NCBI GenBank assembly: GCA_030159075.1
Contig: BROG01000231.1
Span: 762,501 to 826,500, forward strand
DNA from: Atrina japonica
Taxonomy: Eukaryota > Mollusca > Bivalvia > Pterioida > Pinnidae
Reading direction: 5' to 3'
Length of the DNA stretch: 64,000 bases
Shown here: positions 48,587 through 57,200 of the stretch, in pieces
Position numbering within the stretch: position 1 is the first letter of the stretch
Layout: each line of letters opens with the position of its first letter
Notes under the pieces: model-generated
The model's input: the letters and a program-made list of their open reading frames with translations, nothing else
Told to the model about the DNA's origin: nothing
Databases searched by the model: none
Position numbers and translations under genes: made by a program

Positions 48587-48628
48587 AAGGTAACTTTTCG
48601 TGTAAGTTAGGTGGCCCTGAAAAGGGCC
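48587..48628 (-). terminator. histone-type 3' stem-loop (B small gene 1)
   Basis: Minus: AAACGGCCCTTTTCAGGGCC (stem-loop 48,613-48,628), ACCTAAC, then ACGAAAAGTTACC. About 30 bp after the stop of the gene ending at 48,660. Confidence 0.83.
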
Positions 48629-48659
48629 GTTTGTTTTCGGGTTGTTAAAACCCTGTGCC

Positions 48660-48896
48660 TTATAGGCAGCAGCAGCAGCACTCCCTACAGCACACCATTT
48701 TCTTTCTCTTCTCTGCTGCTGCACGGGCCTCAGCGACTTGACACCATCTCTCCAAGCCGGCCTTCTGTCTCTCGAAATATTCCCACTCTTGGGAGGCCGT
48801 CTTCAGGCTGTCCAGTATGAACTTCGGCTTACTTGCCCAAAACTTCTCGCTATCAAGAAACATAATGCTTTGCTTTGTGTTGGTTGGCTGTGCCAT
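48660..48896 (-). CDS. small protein with Cys-rich tail (78 aa), B small gene 1
   Basis: Start chosen at ATG 48,896 (MAQPTNTKQSIMFLDSEKFW), because a TATA box (48,952-48,963) lies about 55 bp upstream; a longer in-frame reading would begin before the likely transcription start. Ends VCCRECCCCCL. The middle is a likely helix (EWEYFERQKAGLERW). Not recognised. Divergent partner of the gene at 49,117; shares a CCAAT-containing spacer. Confidence 0.6.
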   Translation of the reverse strand: MAQPTNTKQSIMFLDSEKFWASKPKFILDSLKTASQEWEYFERQKAGLERWCQVAEARAAAEKRKKMVCCRECCCCCL

Positions 48897-49116
48897 CTTC
48901 GTTTTTGTTGTGTCTTCTGGAATGAAGCGCAGTGAAATGAGACGCGCACGGCTTTTTATATGAGCAGTATAGTGCACGCGACGTACTCCGTCTCGTCAAC
49001 TTTGACCTCTTTGATGATTGGTCTATGTATCGTTGGGCAACGTGATTCCACCAATGAAAACGTCAAGAGTGATAGACGCCTAGGAGAAATCAGTCTAAGA
49101 GTGATAAAAATAAAAA
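48897..49116. promoter_or_regulatory. bidirectional promoter between B small genes 1 and 2
   Basis: TATATAAAAAG on minus (48,952-48,962) serves the left gene. On plus, GATTGG and CCACCAATG (CCAAT boxes, both orientations) lie near 49,015-49,057 before the right gene. The divergent, compact layout resembles histone gene pairs. Confidence 0.55.
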
Positions 49117-49387
49117 ATGTCAAACATGGCGTATACTATGGAGTACACTATGGAACAAGAAATCGAACCTGTTCTAATCAAGCCTGTATATGATACTAGG
49201 CAGATTATTCGTGATACTAAAGATAAGTTACGAAAGATTGATCTGAACTTTCATCAGGGAAAAAGAAGATGTTCGCCTGAGACGATTTGTACTTCTCAAT
49301 TCTGTTTTACGGTTTGGTAGAGAAGAGAGAAAACGTAAGCAGATGGATGAGAAGTGTTTGCCGTTTAAAAAGAGATTCTGTACATGA
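49117..49387 (+). CDS. basic small protein, B small gene 2 (one frameshift)
   Basis: MSNMAYTMEYTMEQEIEPVL opens the frame. After an A-run near 49,260 the coding continues in another frame with FVLLNSVLRFGREERKRKQ and ends in KCLPFKKRFCT at a stop near 49,387. The LPxKKRxC tail resembles the LPLKKRRC tail of the gene at 49,659. Function unknown. Confidence 0.55.
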
Positions 49388-49413
49388 ATCATGGCAGATA
49401 TGCCAAAAACAAC

Positions 49414-49456
49414 GGTCCTTTTCAGGACCACTTATATCTTACGAGAAGAAACCTTA
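49414..49456 (+). terminator. histone-type 3' stem-loop with compensatory stem (B small gene 2)
   Basis: AACGGTCCTTTTCAGGACC: relative to the other copies, C3 to T on the 5' side is matched by G to A on the 3' side, preserving a 6-bp stem. ACCACTTA and ACGAGAAGAAACC (near 49,442-49,454) follow. Confidence 0.85.
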
Positions 49457-49629
49457 AACTGAATGTGCAGTGTATATAATAAAATGAGTTATAGGGTTTA
49501 TGAGACAATTAAATGAGTTATAGGGTTTATAACACAATAAAATGAGTAACAGGGTTTATGTTTTATACAGTAGTAGTAGATGTAACATATCTCAATACAG
49601 TTTTAGATTACTTTTCTAATGAGTTGGGT

Positions 49630-49645
49630 GGCCCTGAAAAGGGCC
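49630..49645 (-). terminator. histone-type 3' stem-loop (B small gene 3)
   Basis: Minus: TAACGGCCCTTTTCAGGGCC, then ACCCAACTC (ACCCA matches the canonical histone 3' flank), then TTAGAAAAGTAATC. 14 bp after the stop of the gene at 49,659. Confidence 0.84.
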
Positions 49646-49658
49646 GTTAGTTAGGTTA

Positions 49659-50018
49659 CTAATATTGACAGTAACATCTTCTCTTTTTCAGAGGTAAACG
49701 GCGTTCTGCTTCCAGTAGATCATTTGTCTTTCTCTTGATCGTCATGATGATCGGTATCTGTAGTTGACGAAAACTAGCTCTAATCTGTTTTCTAGTAGAA
49801 ACATACTGAGCTGACAAATACTCTAAGCCCTGTCGGTACTGCCTGTCGAGTTGATCTCCGACTTTCTGCGAGGTTTGCTGATGTTTCAGTTGCCTCCATC
49901 TCAGATTCAGTTTCGTCAGTAGACTCTGATAGTAACGATTACACTTCATGGTACGCCACTTGGTCTTCTGTTGTAACAGAATAATTTTGTAAATAGCTTC
50001 TGTATAGATACTCTCCAT
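49659..50018 (-). CDS. basic 119-aa protein, B small gene 3
   Basis: Intact ORF: MESIYTEAIYKIILLQQKTK, helical and Arg/Gln-rich, ending RRLPLKKRRCYCQY. Basic throughout, probably a nucleic-acid or nuclear protein; no family recognised. Divergent from the gene at 50,138 with a TGACGTCA site in the shared promoter. Confidence 0.65.
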   Translation of the reverse strand: MESIYTEAIYKIILLQQKTKWRTMKCNRYYQSLLTKLNLRWRQLKHQQTSQKVGDQLDRQYRQGLEYLSAQYVSTRKQIRASFRQLQIPIIMTIKRKTNDLLEAERRLPLKKRRCYCQY

Positions 50019-50137
50019 TTTGGTTTTGGTTTTTCACTAAGCGATGTTCAACAAGAAGGAGAAGAAGAAACGCTCACGCGACGTGTGACGTCACACCCTG
50101 CCGAGTATGTCTCAGAGTCTATAGTCATTGTTTGATC
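50019..50137. promoter_or_regulatory. bidirectional promoter between B small genes 3 and 4
   Basis: Compact 119-bp spacer with GTGTGACGTCACAC, a palindromic CRE at about 50,083-50,096. No clear TATA box. Confidence 0.55.
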
Positions 50138-50332
50138 ATGGCTGACTGTGTAACCATGTGGGGCGAAGTACAAGAAAAAGAAGAATGGCTGATATGTGCC
50201 GATACAGTGGGAAGAAAGGTGAGCTGGTTATCGAATATCGACGAATGGATTGAACTCGTGAAGCTTGAAAAAAGAAAAAGAGAAAGACGGCAGAGAAAAC
50301 GGACAAAATGCTTTTTATGCCATGGCATATAA
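50138..50332 (+). CDS. small basic protein (64 aa), B small gene 4
   Basis: ATG at 50,138 (MADCVTMWGEVQEKEEWLI). The C-terminal half is strongly basic (KLEKRKRERRQRKRTK) and ends CFLCHGI, a CxxCH motif. Stop 16 bp before a histone-type stem-loop. Function unknown. Confidence 0.62.
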   Translation: MADCVTMWGEVQEKEEWLICADTVGRKVSWLSNIDEWIELVKLEKRKRERRQRKRTKCFLCHGI

Positions 50333-50348
50333 AGCCTAAAACACCAAC

Positions 50349-50389
50349 GGCCCTTTTCAGGGCCACCTAACTTTTACGAAAAGAAACCT
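50349..50389 (+). terminator. histone-type 3' stem-loop (B small gene 4)
   Basis: CCAACGGCCCTTTTCAGGGCC, ACCTAAC, then ACGAAAAGAAACCT (50,376-50,389). Complete SLBP-type stem-loop plus purine-rich downstream element. Confidence 0.86.
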
Positions 50390-50640
50390 ATGACTGATTA
50401 GAGCAGTAATAAAACATAGATCCTTTGTATACCCTTATTCTGTATCTCTTTCTCTGTATCTCACTCTAAGTGTTACACTTTTACTCTTGATCTCCTTCTA
50501 CTCATAGTTTTGTAGTTTTGTTTGGTTTAAACTCTAAGTGTACTCTAAACGTGTACACCTTTTAGTCATAAATACACAAACACCAGATCATTTTTAATAA
50601 GTTTAATGCCCCGCTAAAAAACGTTTTAGATAGTCGACAG
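50390..50640. other. non-coding spacer in B
   Basis: AT-rich, ATTAAA-type signals on the minus strand near 50,595-50,615. No gene seen. Confidence 0.5.
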
Positions 50641-50659
50641 AGGATTAGGGCCGTCCCTC
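50640..50659 (-). terminator. conserved GAGGGACGGCCCTAATCCTC hairpin, B copy
   Basis: Identical to 43,071-43,090 in element A, here within CAGAGG...CCTCTG, a 6-bp stem with a 12-nt loop. Followed on minus by AGCGGGGCATTAAA. Probable 3' end of the minus-strand block. Confidence 0.6.
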
Positions 50660-50905
50660 TGTGACTATGTACAATACATAATCATGAACTATGAGAACAT
50701 TAACTATCAGAACATTAATTATGAGAATATTGATTCACTTTCTGTGACTATGTACAATACATAAGCATGAACTATGAGAACATTAACTATGAGAACATTA
50801 ACTTTGAGAACACTGATTCACTTTCTGTGACTATGTACAATACATAAGAATGAACTATGAGAACATTAACTTTGAAAACATTAACTTCATGTTAAAACGT
50901 TCATC
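50660..50905. repeat. ~100-bp tandem repeat, 2.5-3 copies
   Basis: Units with GTGACTATGTACAATACATA, ATGAACTATGAGAACATTAA and GATTCACTTTCT. Lies between the shared hairpin and the shared 91-bp module, which are closer together in element A. Confidence 0.88.
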
Positions 50906-50926
50906 ACAAAAACTTTGAGTCACTTT

Positions 50927-51016
50927 GTCTCACTATTACGGTTGATCTTGCCCATACAGCACGGAGCAAAAGAACGTCAGCTTTTGTCCTAGATCGGTCG
51001 GTTCGGATTCCTTGAC
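50927..51016 (-). repeat. ~90-bp module shared by elements A and B (B copy)
   Basis: Reverse complement of 42,918-43,008. Here it is downstream of, and outside, the zinc-knuckle reading frame, so its conservation is not explained by protein coding. Confidence 0.9.
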
Positions 51017-51062
51017 GCTGTGACACTAAACGTATTTACATGATAAACAGTACTAAAAACAT

Positions 51063-51650
51063 TCACTGCTGTTCGGTTTCCACTTTCCCTTTCTTGGTGG
51101 CTTTGCCTCCCTTCTTGAGCATCAAGTTGAGTTTACGTTTGACCCCTGTTGAAGTCTGTTCGGGACATTCATAAGCCCAATGACCTGACTGATGACATTT
51201 ATAACACTGGTCCGATTGACGAGATCGATTGCCTACTTTGTTCTCAGGTTCTACTCTTACTGATGTTGCTGTTGTTGTTGGTGTTGTTGCCGACTCGTTA
51301 TTCTTAGGACATCTAGGAGACCAATGGCCAATTTCACCACAAATGAAACAAGGATGAGTCTGTGGCGTAGGCTTATATTCGTACCCCATATATGATGTTC
51401 TGACTCCTGGCTGTACGTTATCCTTCAATTCTTTCAGAGTAGTTGTAATAGTCGTGAGTTCTTCCCTCATTTTCTGTAATGTGGATAGCAAGGCATCACG
51501 TAACATTCCCTGGGTCGCATCATTTTCTTGTTTTTCTTGCAACTGGTCTAAAGTTTTGAGAACTTCATCAAACTCATCGGCCCCTTCTAGGTAAGGTGTA
51601 ATATTAGGTGAATAATTTGGGTGCGTCTGTGACAAGCCTGGATAACTCAT
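51063..51650 (-). CDS. CCHC double zinc-knuckle protein (195 aa)
   Basis: The start ATG at 51,650 (MSYPGLSQTHPNYSPNITPY) is chosen because a TATA box (CTATAAAG, 51,698-51,705) places transcription start below the longer GTG-initiated frame. An N-terminal helical region precedes two zinc knuckles: CFICGEIGHWSPRC and CYKCHQSGHWAYEC (C-x2-C-x4-H-x4-C). A Lys-rich tail follows (KRKLNLMLKKGGKATKKGK). Such knuckles bind single-stranded nucleic acid, as in retroviral nucleocapsids. Not a usual Polinton gene. Confidence 0.85.
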   Translation of the reverse strand: MSYPGLSQTHPNYSPNITPYLEGADEFDEVLKTLDQLQEKQENDATQGMLRDALLSTLQKMREELTTITTTLKELKDNVQPGVRTSYMGYEYKPTPQTHPCFICGEIGHWSPRCPKNNESATTPTTTATSVRVEPENKVGNRSRQSDQCYKCHQSGHWAYECPEQTSTGVKRKLNLMLKKGGKATKKGKVETEQQ

Positions 51651-51697
51651 GTTGATGACTGATTCAAATGATGTTTGGTCACTGCACTTCACTTTAC

Positions 51698-51705
51698 TTT
51701 ATAGC
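51698..51705 (-). promoter_or_regulatory. TATA box of zinc-knuckle gene
   Basis: CTATAAAG about 50 bp before the chosen ATG. Confidence 0.55.
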
Positions 51706-51806
51706 CGTTCTTCTTCTTCTTATTCTATATTTAGACTCGTTCCCGTCAGCCACTTGGATGTTCCCAGAAGGGAGGCTCCACACAGGGTTTTTTGTTTTTG
51801 TTATGT

Positions 51807-52384
51807 TTATATCAGCAATTGACTGAAAGCACAATCTTTAGACCAACGTCGATGTTCTGTAAAAGCATTATCGCTCCATTCCCAATCTTTTAAACAGATG
51901 CCACAAGAAAAACACTGAACGTGGTCACTGTTCCCTAAATACACAAATCCTGCTCTGGCTAATTCTGTCTGTTTAGGTCCCGGTAGATATTAGGCCAATG
52001 ATCTTTAAACGTCAGGTACCTGGATTCATACGTACAAAAATTAGGCAAGGCTAAAGGTATTCTTAATTCCTGATGAAACGATAACCCTCTGACGGTAGCA
52101 GGTCTTAGTTTAAAAGTGGTCACACCTTGTCTCCTTTCGGTAGGTGGAGTCCTTGTCACTTCTATCAGATTGACTCTCGGTACGCTATCCACTTCAACCC
52201 GATGAGCTCGTGGTACACTATCTACTTCTACTCGATGAACTCGTGGTACACTATCCATCATGTCTCGGTTCATGGGAGCACTATCCGTGACGGTCTGACT
52301 AGTATCCATTGTCGATGAAAATAAAGTTTCCATACTTGATGTTCTTTCCATCGTGTCTGAGAGTGAATGGTCCCTGATGTGCAT
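51807..52384 (-). CDS. BIR-domain (IAP-like) protein, one frameshift
   Basis: ATG at 52,384 (MHIRDHSLSDTMERTSS). A central Ser/Thr/Met-rich part holds three repeats of VDSVPRxHRVE, and the first reading frame stops at 51,959. A shift near 51,975 opens the C-terminal part, which carries a BIR zinc fold: LARAGFVYLG, CFSC (near 51,904-51,915), EH (near 51,852) and WSKDC (near 51,835), giving C-x2-C-x16-H-x6-C. BIR proteins bind caspases or IAP antagonists; viral IAPs block apoptosis. No RING is visible. TATA box at 52,393-52,404. Confidence 0.75.
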
Positions 52385-52392
52385 TCTCACTC

Positions 52393-52404
52393 CCTTTTTA
52401 TAAG
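52393..52404 (-). promoter_or_regulatory. TATA box of BIR gene
   Basis: CTTATAAAAAGGGAG on the minus strand, within 20 bp of the ATG; the short spacing suggests either a very short leader or a downstream start. Confidence 0.5.
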
Positions 52405-52440
52405 GTCCATAAAATCTATTTTTAGATCAGAACTAAAAAA

Positions 52441-53030
52441 TCATATTTTTCTACGTTTTTTGTCCTGAAACACAAATTGTATCATCGGTACGTCTACATG
52501 ATGACCAAAAGGATCCCATGCTACTGGTCGTTGTTCTTTATGCACATGATACATCATACCTGCTCGATTGCCATTATTATCATTTAATTGTAAATGAAAA
52601 GTGTCACCGTACATGGGAGACTGACGACAATCGCTTAACCATTGGCGTAGAAACATTAAAATATCATGAGGTATTTCTTCCTGTTCTACTTTTCGTGGTC
52701 GTCCCCTTTTCACCCCTTCCCTCTGTCCCTTTTCTTCTTCTCTTTGTTCTTTTGTTCTCTCTACGGATACTTTGCGTGGACGTCCCCTCTTTCTTTTCAT
52801 TCTCTGTTCTTTTCCTTCATCTCTCTGTCCTTCTGACTTTTTCTCTCCTTCTATCTTTTCCTGTCCTTCCATCGTTTCCCCTATTCTTTCTCTCTGTTTC
52901 TCTTCTTCTCTCTGTTTCTCTTCTCTCTGTTTCTCTTCTCTCTGTTTCTCCCCTTTCCACCCCTTTCGTCTTTTCATATCTTCTTTTCTCGCGTCTTTAG
53001 TCATGTCATTTTCTCTTTTCGTTGGATTCA
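52441..53030 (-). CDS. AT-hook protein with Glu/Lys/Arg-rich repeats
   Basis: Start taken at ATG 53,030 (MNPTKRENDMTKDARKED); an upstream ATG near 53,106 overlaps the end of the preceding gene. The N-terminal half is EKQREEK-type repeats, a probable charged helix. Two AT-hooks follow: KRKRGRPRKV and VKRGRPRKV. The C-terminal 75 residues (FLRQWLSDC, FHLQLNDNNG, AWDPFGHHVDVP) form a compact-looking domain I do not recognise. Likely minor-groove DNA binding in the nucleus. Confidence 0.75.
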
Positions 53031-53107
53031 TATTGATAAATAATACAAGATGTGAACACGATGACTCTCGGTCATCAACTGACCCAAGTCCTGTGTTGCA
53101 CTTCATT

Positions 53108-54145
53108 TTAAATGACACGACGAAAATGAAGTTTGGCAATCACTTTTCCTCCTAGAAAATGAATTTTACGTCCCATGTCATCTCTCAATTGTATTTCGAT
53201 GGTATCAAAATACTTTTTATTTAAACCCCACATAATTGTAATGAAAAGGTTCCCAATGTTGATGATTGAGCGATTGACCCGTTTGAAAAGGGACCACACG
53301 TAATAACGGTAACGATTGTGAACCTACAATTTGACTTTCGGCAATGTTACTGTAGACATAGATACCACTCATACCAATATTTAAAATCGGGTGGATACTT
53401 TGGCATGTGTGTAACATCGATCCATTTAGTCATCTCCTCATTCATGTCAACGGCTTCAAAGCCAAGTTTATAACCTAGTAGACTTGGAAAACGTATTAAA
53501 AAGGGAACGGAATAGATGGATCGGCCTTTAAACTCAATCATGAATCGATCTAAAGCTTCGTCATATCTGAATTTAATAGTATTTTTATGAGAGAGATCTT
53601 CGATCCCATCAATGACATATTGAAAGGCTCTAGAAAAACCAACTTTCATCTCTTCTATTAAAGCAGCAGGAGACGCATAAAGCCCCGAACGAAATTTAAG
53701 TCTCCAAATACTTCCTACAAAAGCGATCCCCGATTTCGTATCAGTTTTAGAGATGACATGATCAAATTGGGGGATCATCTAACGAGACGTGTTTCTTTAT
53801 CAATTCTACAGTAAAACGTTTCATGTTGACGATATATTTCATTTCCTTTCTCTTAGGATACGTAGAGGGGTCCTGGGGATTTTTAGGTGTCACGACGGAT
53901 TCCAAAGGAACGTGAAGGGGAACCAGGACATCTATGTAATTCTCATCGGATGTTATCGATTCTATTAAGTTGGGGAAGATCAATTCATTCAACGCTACTT
54001 CCCACTCACTATCCATCATACTTAAAGCTTGAGGTAAATGAGTTTTGAATTCTGTTAAGGTATTATCGGGAAAGACTTTTAAACTAGCATCGCTAGGTAA
54101 AGTCATGTAAAAACTACCATGATCTTTAGAATCGAGAGTCGCCAT
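53108..54145 (-). CDS. conserved Polinton FPDN-type protein, probable structural (frameshifts)
   Basis: Starts MATLDSKDHGSFYMTLPSDA, then VFPDNTLTEFKTHLPQ and WEVALNELIFP. The frame shifts near 53,770 and again near 53,350-53,410. Later parts read MSGIYVYSNIAESQIVGS, LPLLRVVPF (near 53,300-53,380) and FDTIEIQLRDDMGRKI with GKVIAKLHF (to 53,108). This N- and C-terminal pattern recurs in animal Polintons; the strand-rich ends suggest a capsid-associated protein, not proven here. Confidence 0.6.
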
Positions 54146-54266
54146 GATGCGTGTACTTGAGATCCAACTGTATCAATGAACCCCTACCCTTCACTGTCTT
54201 CTGTTTTATATCATCAACACCAACACCAAAGTCAAGTTTCATACATTTTATTACTCAAAAACAAAC

Positions 54267-54272
54267 TTTATT
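54267..54272 (-). terminator. poly(A) signal overlapping the polymerase stop
   Basis: AATAAA overlaps the TGA stop by one base; a second AATAAA follows at 54,247-54,252. The polymerase gene therefore has an ordinary polyadenylation signal, unlike the small stem-loop genes. Confidence 0.75.
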
Positions 54273-57200
54273 CAATAACCATAAGGTAAAGTACAAAAGT
54301 TTTCAATGCGATGTCTCTTATCATACACGACACGCACTTCTTTAGTCATCGCCTGTGTTTTGACTTTATGTTGTTTCGTTCGCATGATCTTATGAGGGTA
54401 CGATACCAGTACTTTCTTTTGTTGACCACGTAACAACTGTTTCAATGTATCTACGTTGACTGTAGAAGTGGTACGACTATCAAAAATGATCCCTTTGACT
54501 TTACACACCGTTTTGTCCTGACGAGTCTTGTACGCATAATTTTTAGGACCTCCCGAGACAAAGGATAAGATAGAATCGCCATCTAATTCGTCTGTCCATC
54601 CTCCTAAACTGTTTATGATAGTAGGATTCCACTGCTGTGGATCGTGTTGATAAATGATACTGTCTGTATCAAAATATAATACACGTTCTCCCAAACCTTC
54701 TAGGGTGGTATAGAGATGTAACCGTGCTAAAGACGTCGTAAAGGCTGCTAACACTACATTGCTAAAACCATTGGGTTCATCAAAGTCATCCTTCTGTTTT
54801 GAATTCACCAGCATCATGTCTAGCTCATCATGGCCTTCGTCATTTGGAATCAGTTCTAAATGTAATATATCACGAGTATCATCTTGAAGTAACTGTTGTA
54901 ATGCTTCGTAACTCTCCACATACTGTGTAAATTAGTTCGTTGAGCAAATTTACCCCACAAACAGTTCAGAAACAGTTTAGCAATGGTCCGTAAGATAGAA
55001 TTCTTCTCTACATCTTCTTCTCGTATGATCAGTTGTTCTCTCGTTTCAATCTCTTTGAGGTACTGACGACGATCTTCTACTGTTTGACAGGAAGCAGGAA
55101 AACCACTAGCTTGTTGCTTAATCTGGAGAAACTGATCAATATAGCTACGAAAATAAAGTATTGGACTGATCAGAGAAATGCCATACTTCAAAGATACGAT
55201 CGATCACATAACCTTTTTCTATAGCTTTATTCAATTCACACGTCGTCCATGTACCTAACAAACTTCGCTCTTCATTCGTATGAGAGCATCGATAACTCAT
55301 ACCCAACTCCTGTTCGATTCCTTGTTCAGCACAAGTACGGCATAAAGGAAAAAGTAGCTTTCCTCCTGCAAACCGATAAGGTAACACGGGATGAAACAGC
55401 TGACGAGGAGGAATAACTCGACATTGTACCAGTCCAAATATTGATCTAGACTTTTGAAATCATGAGTAATCACGTCTGGGTGTCCAATGGGAAAAGTCCC
55501 ATGTTTCAAGACAAACGGGTACAAAGAACATACATCCACGTAACGAATGTCTCCTTCTTCGCAAAGCAAACGAGTAGCATTCGTTCGACCTCCAAATAAA
55601 GCATCTTTAGGAACTAACGGGTCGGGAAACTCCTCATACGTTTTATCAATGAAATGTTGAAACTCTGGATCCGTCTTGTACCTTTGACGATAGTCATGTT
55701 CCCACAGCGTTTCTACTTGATAGTGTTGACGCAAATACTGATCTCTCTCTAAGGTCTTTTGATACACTTCTTCATACGTCAAAGAAGGATGAAACGGGTG
55801 TTGCTCTTGCTTTAAGTTAGGAAAACACAAGGGGCATCCGTGCCAAAAACAGCCATGAAACTCGTAAAATGGTGCGAGAGTCTTCATGATAACCATCCAC
55901 ACGATAAGATCCTACTTGGACTTCCCCTCCCTGACGAGCATGTCTAATCGTTTGACCAGTTTCATGTTCTTTCCAACTCAACCAGCGTAAATGCTAGGGT
56001 GGAATACTGTCGTGGTGAAGGATATCCCCGCGGAGGTATGATACCAATCGTATCTTTTTGCATATGATTGCGACGATAGGCTATATTTCCCGTACTGGCA
56101 AACGTAATCGATTCAGCAAAGGGGTCCACATCGGTTAGTTTCAAACACATGCTTTGAAAATGCATGCAAGCTTGTCGCAAAATAGTCACGTCCGATTCAC
56201 AGTATTCTTCTAATTCGCATTGCAAATGAAAAATCTCACCCTTTTGAATTTGGACTTGATACCACGCTTCAAAATCACGACGGACATCAGGTTTCATACC
56301 TTCTGGGTTGTAATACATAGCTGGGGGATATACTCCTATGTAATCAGCATTAGCTTCTGTATTGAACAAATGTGGAAAGTAGTCTTTTTTCAGTTCAGTC
56401 AATCCAAAAGCTTTAGGTAACGAAGCTAAAGGAAATGCCAAGAAATTACACGAGTCTTTAAACCTGATGTTTCCAGCCGTCATAGACATAATCTTAGAAC
56501 CGTTCATGATCACATCAGGTTTTTCACAGGCATGATGTACCAGATGATGTAAAATAAACTGTCCATCGTACCCTTTAAAGTTATGAGCAATAGCTATAGC
56601 TCCATCATGTAAAAGTTTCTCCCTTTGATGTATGTCATCATACACGGTCGTTTCAAATAACCAACTCAAAAAATCAGTGAGTGTCGTGGGACCTCGGAAT
56701 GTAATACGATGATCCTCCATGGTTTTACATTGCTCACACCAATCATCGGATGTACACTGGGGACATACACGATGAGCAATACATAGATTAGGTTTGTGTT
56801 CTCCGGTATCCTGGGTACACTCAAAATCATAGAAAATGTAATAAGGGGGTGAAGATGATTCATCCTGAGAAGGGATCCGTTGTATAAAACAGCGATGGTC
56901 TAGATCCACGATCTGTTTACAATGGCGACATTTTTTCTTCTTTTCTTGACAGCAGTGTTGTGTGAATTGTTTCTTACTCATCCATACTTGACAAGTGGGA
57001 CATCGAGTCATTAGCTGACATGGAGTAGTGGTCGTATTTCTACTATAAGGTTTCAAATGATTCTCGTAACACTGAGTCGATGTGAATGTCCCCTGACAAT
57101 GTGTACATTCTATCGGTTTTGTCGTATTGTCGGAAACACAGGGCGACGCTGCAAAACAACGAAAGCAACGCTGAGGGCATCGGTGATCTTCTATATGATC

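Noticed and set aside
48660..49431. The four small genes as histone or histone-fold genes
   Set aside because: Only the 3' ends and layout are histone-like; the proteins lack any histone-fold sequence pattern.
52518..53155. Plus-strand ORFs of 160 and 127 codons opposite the AT-hook gene
   Set aside because: Shadows of the EKQREE-repeat region; the minus frame carries the AT-hooks, ATG context and downstream domain.
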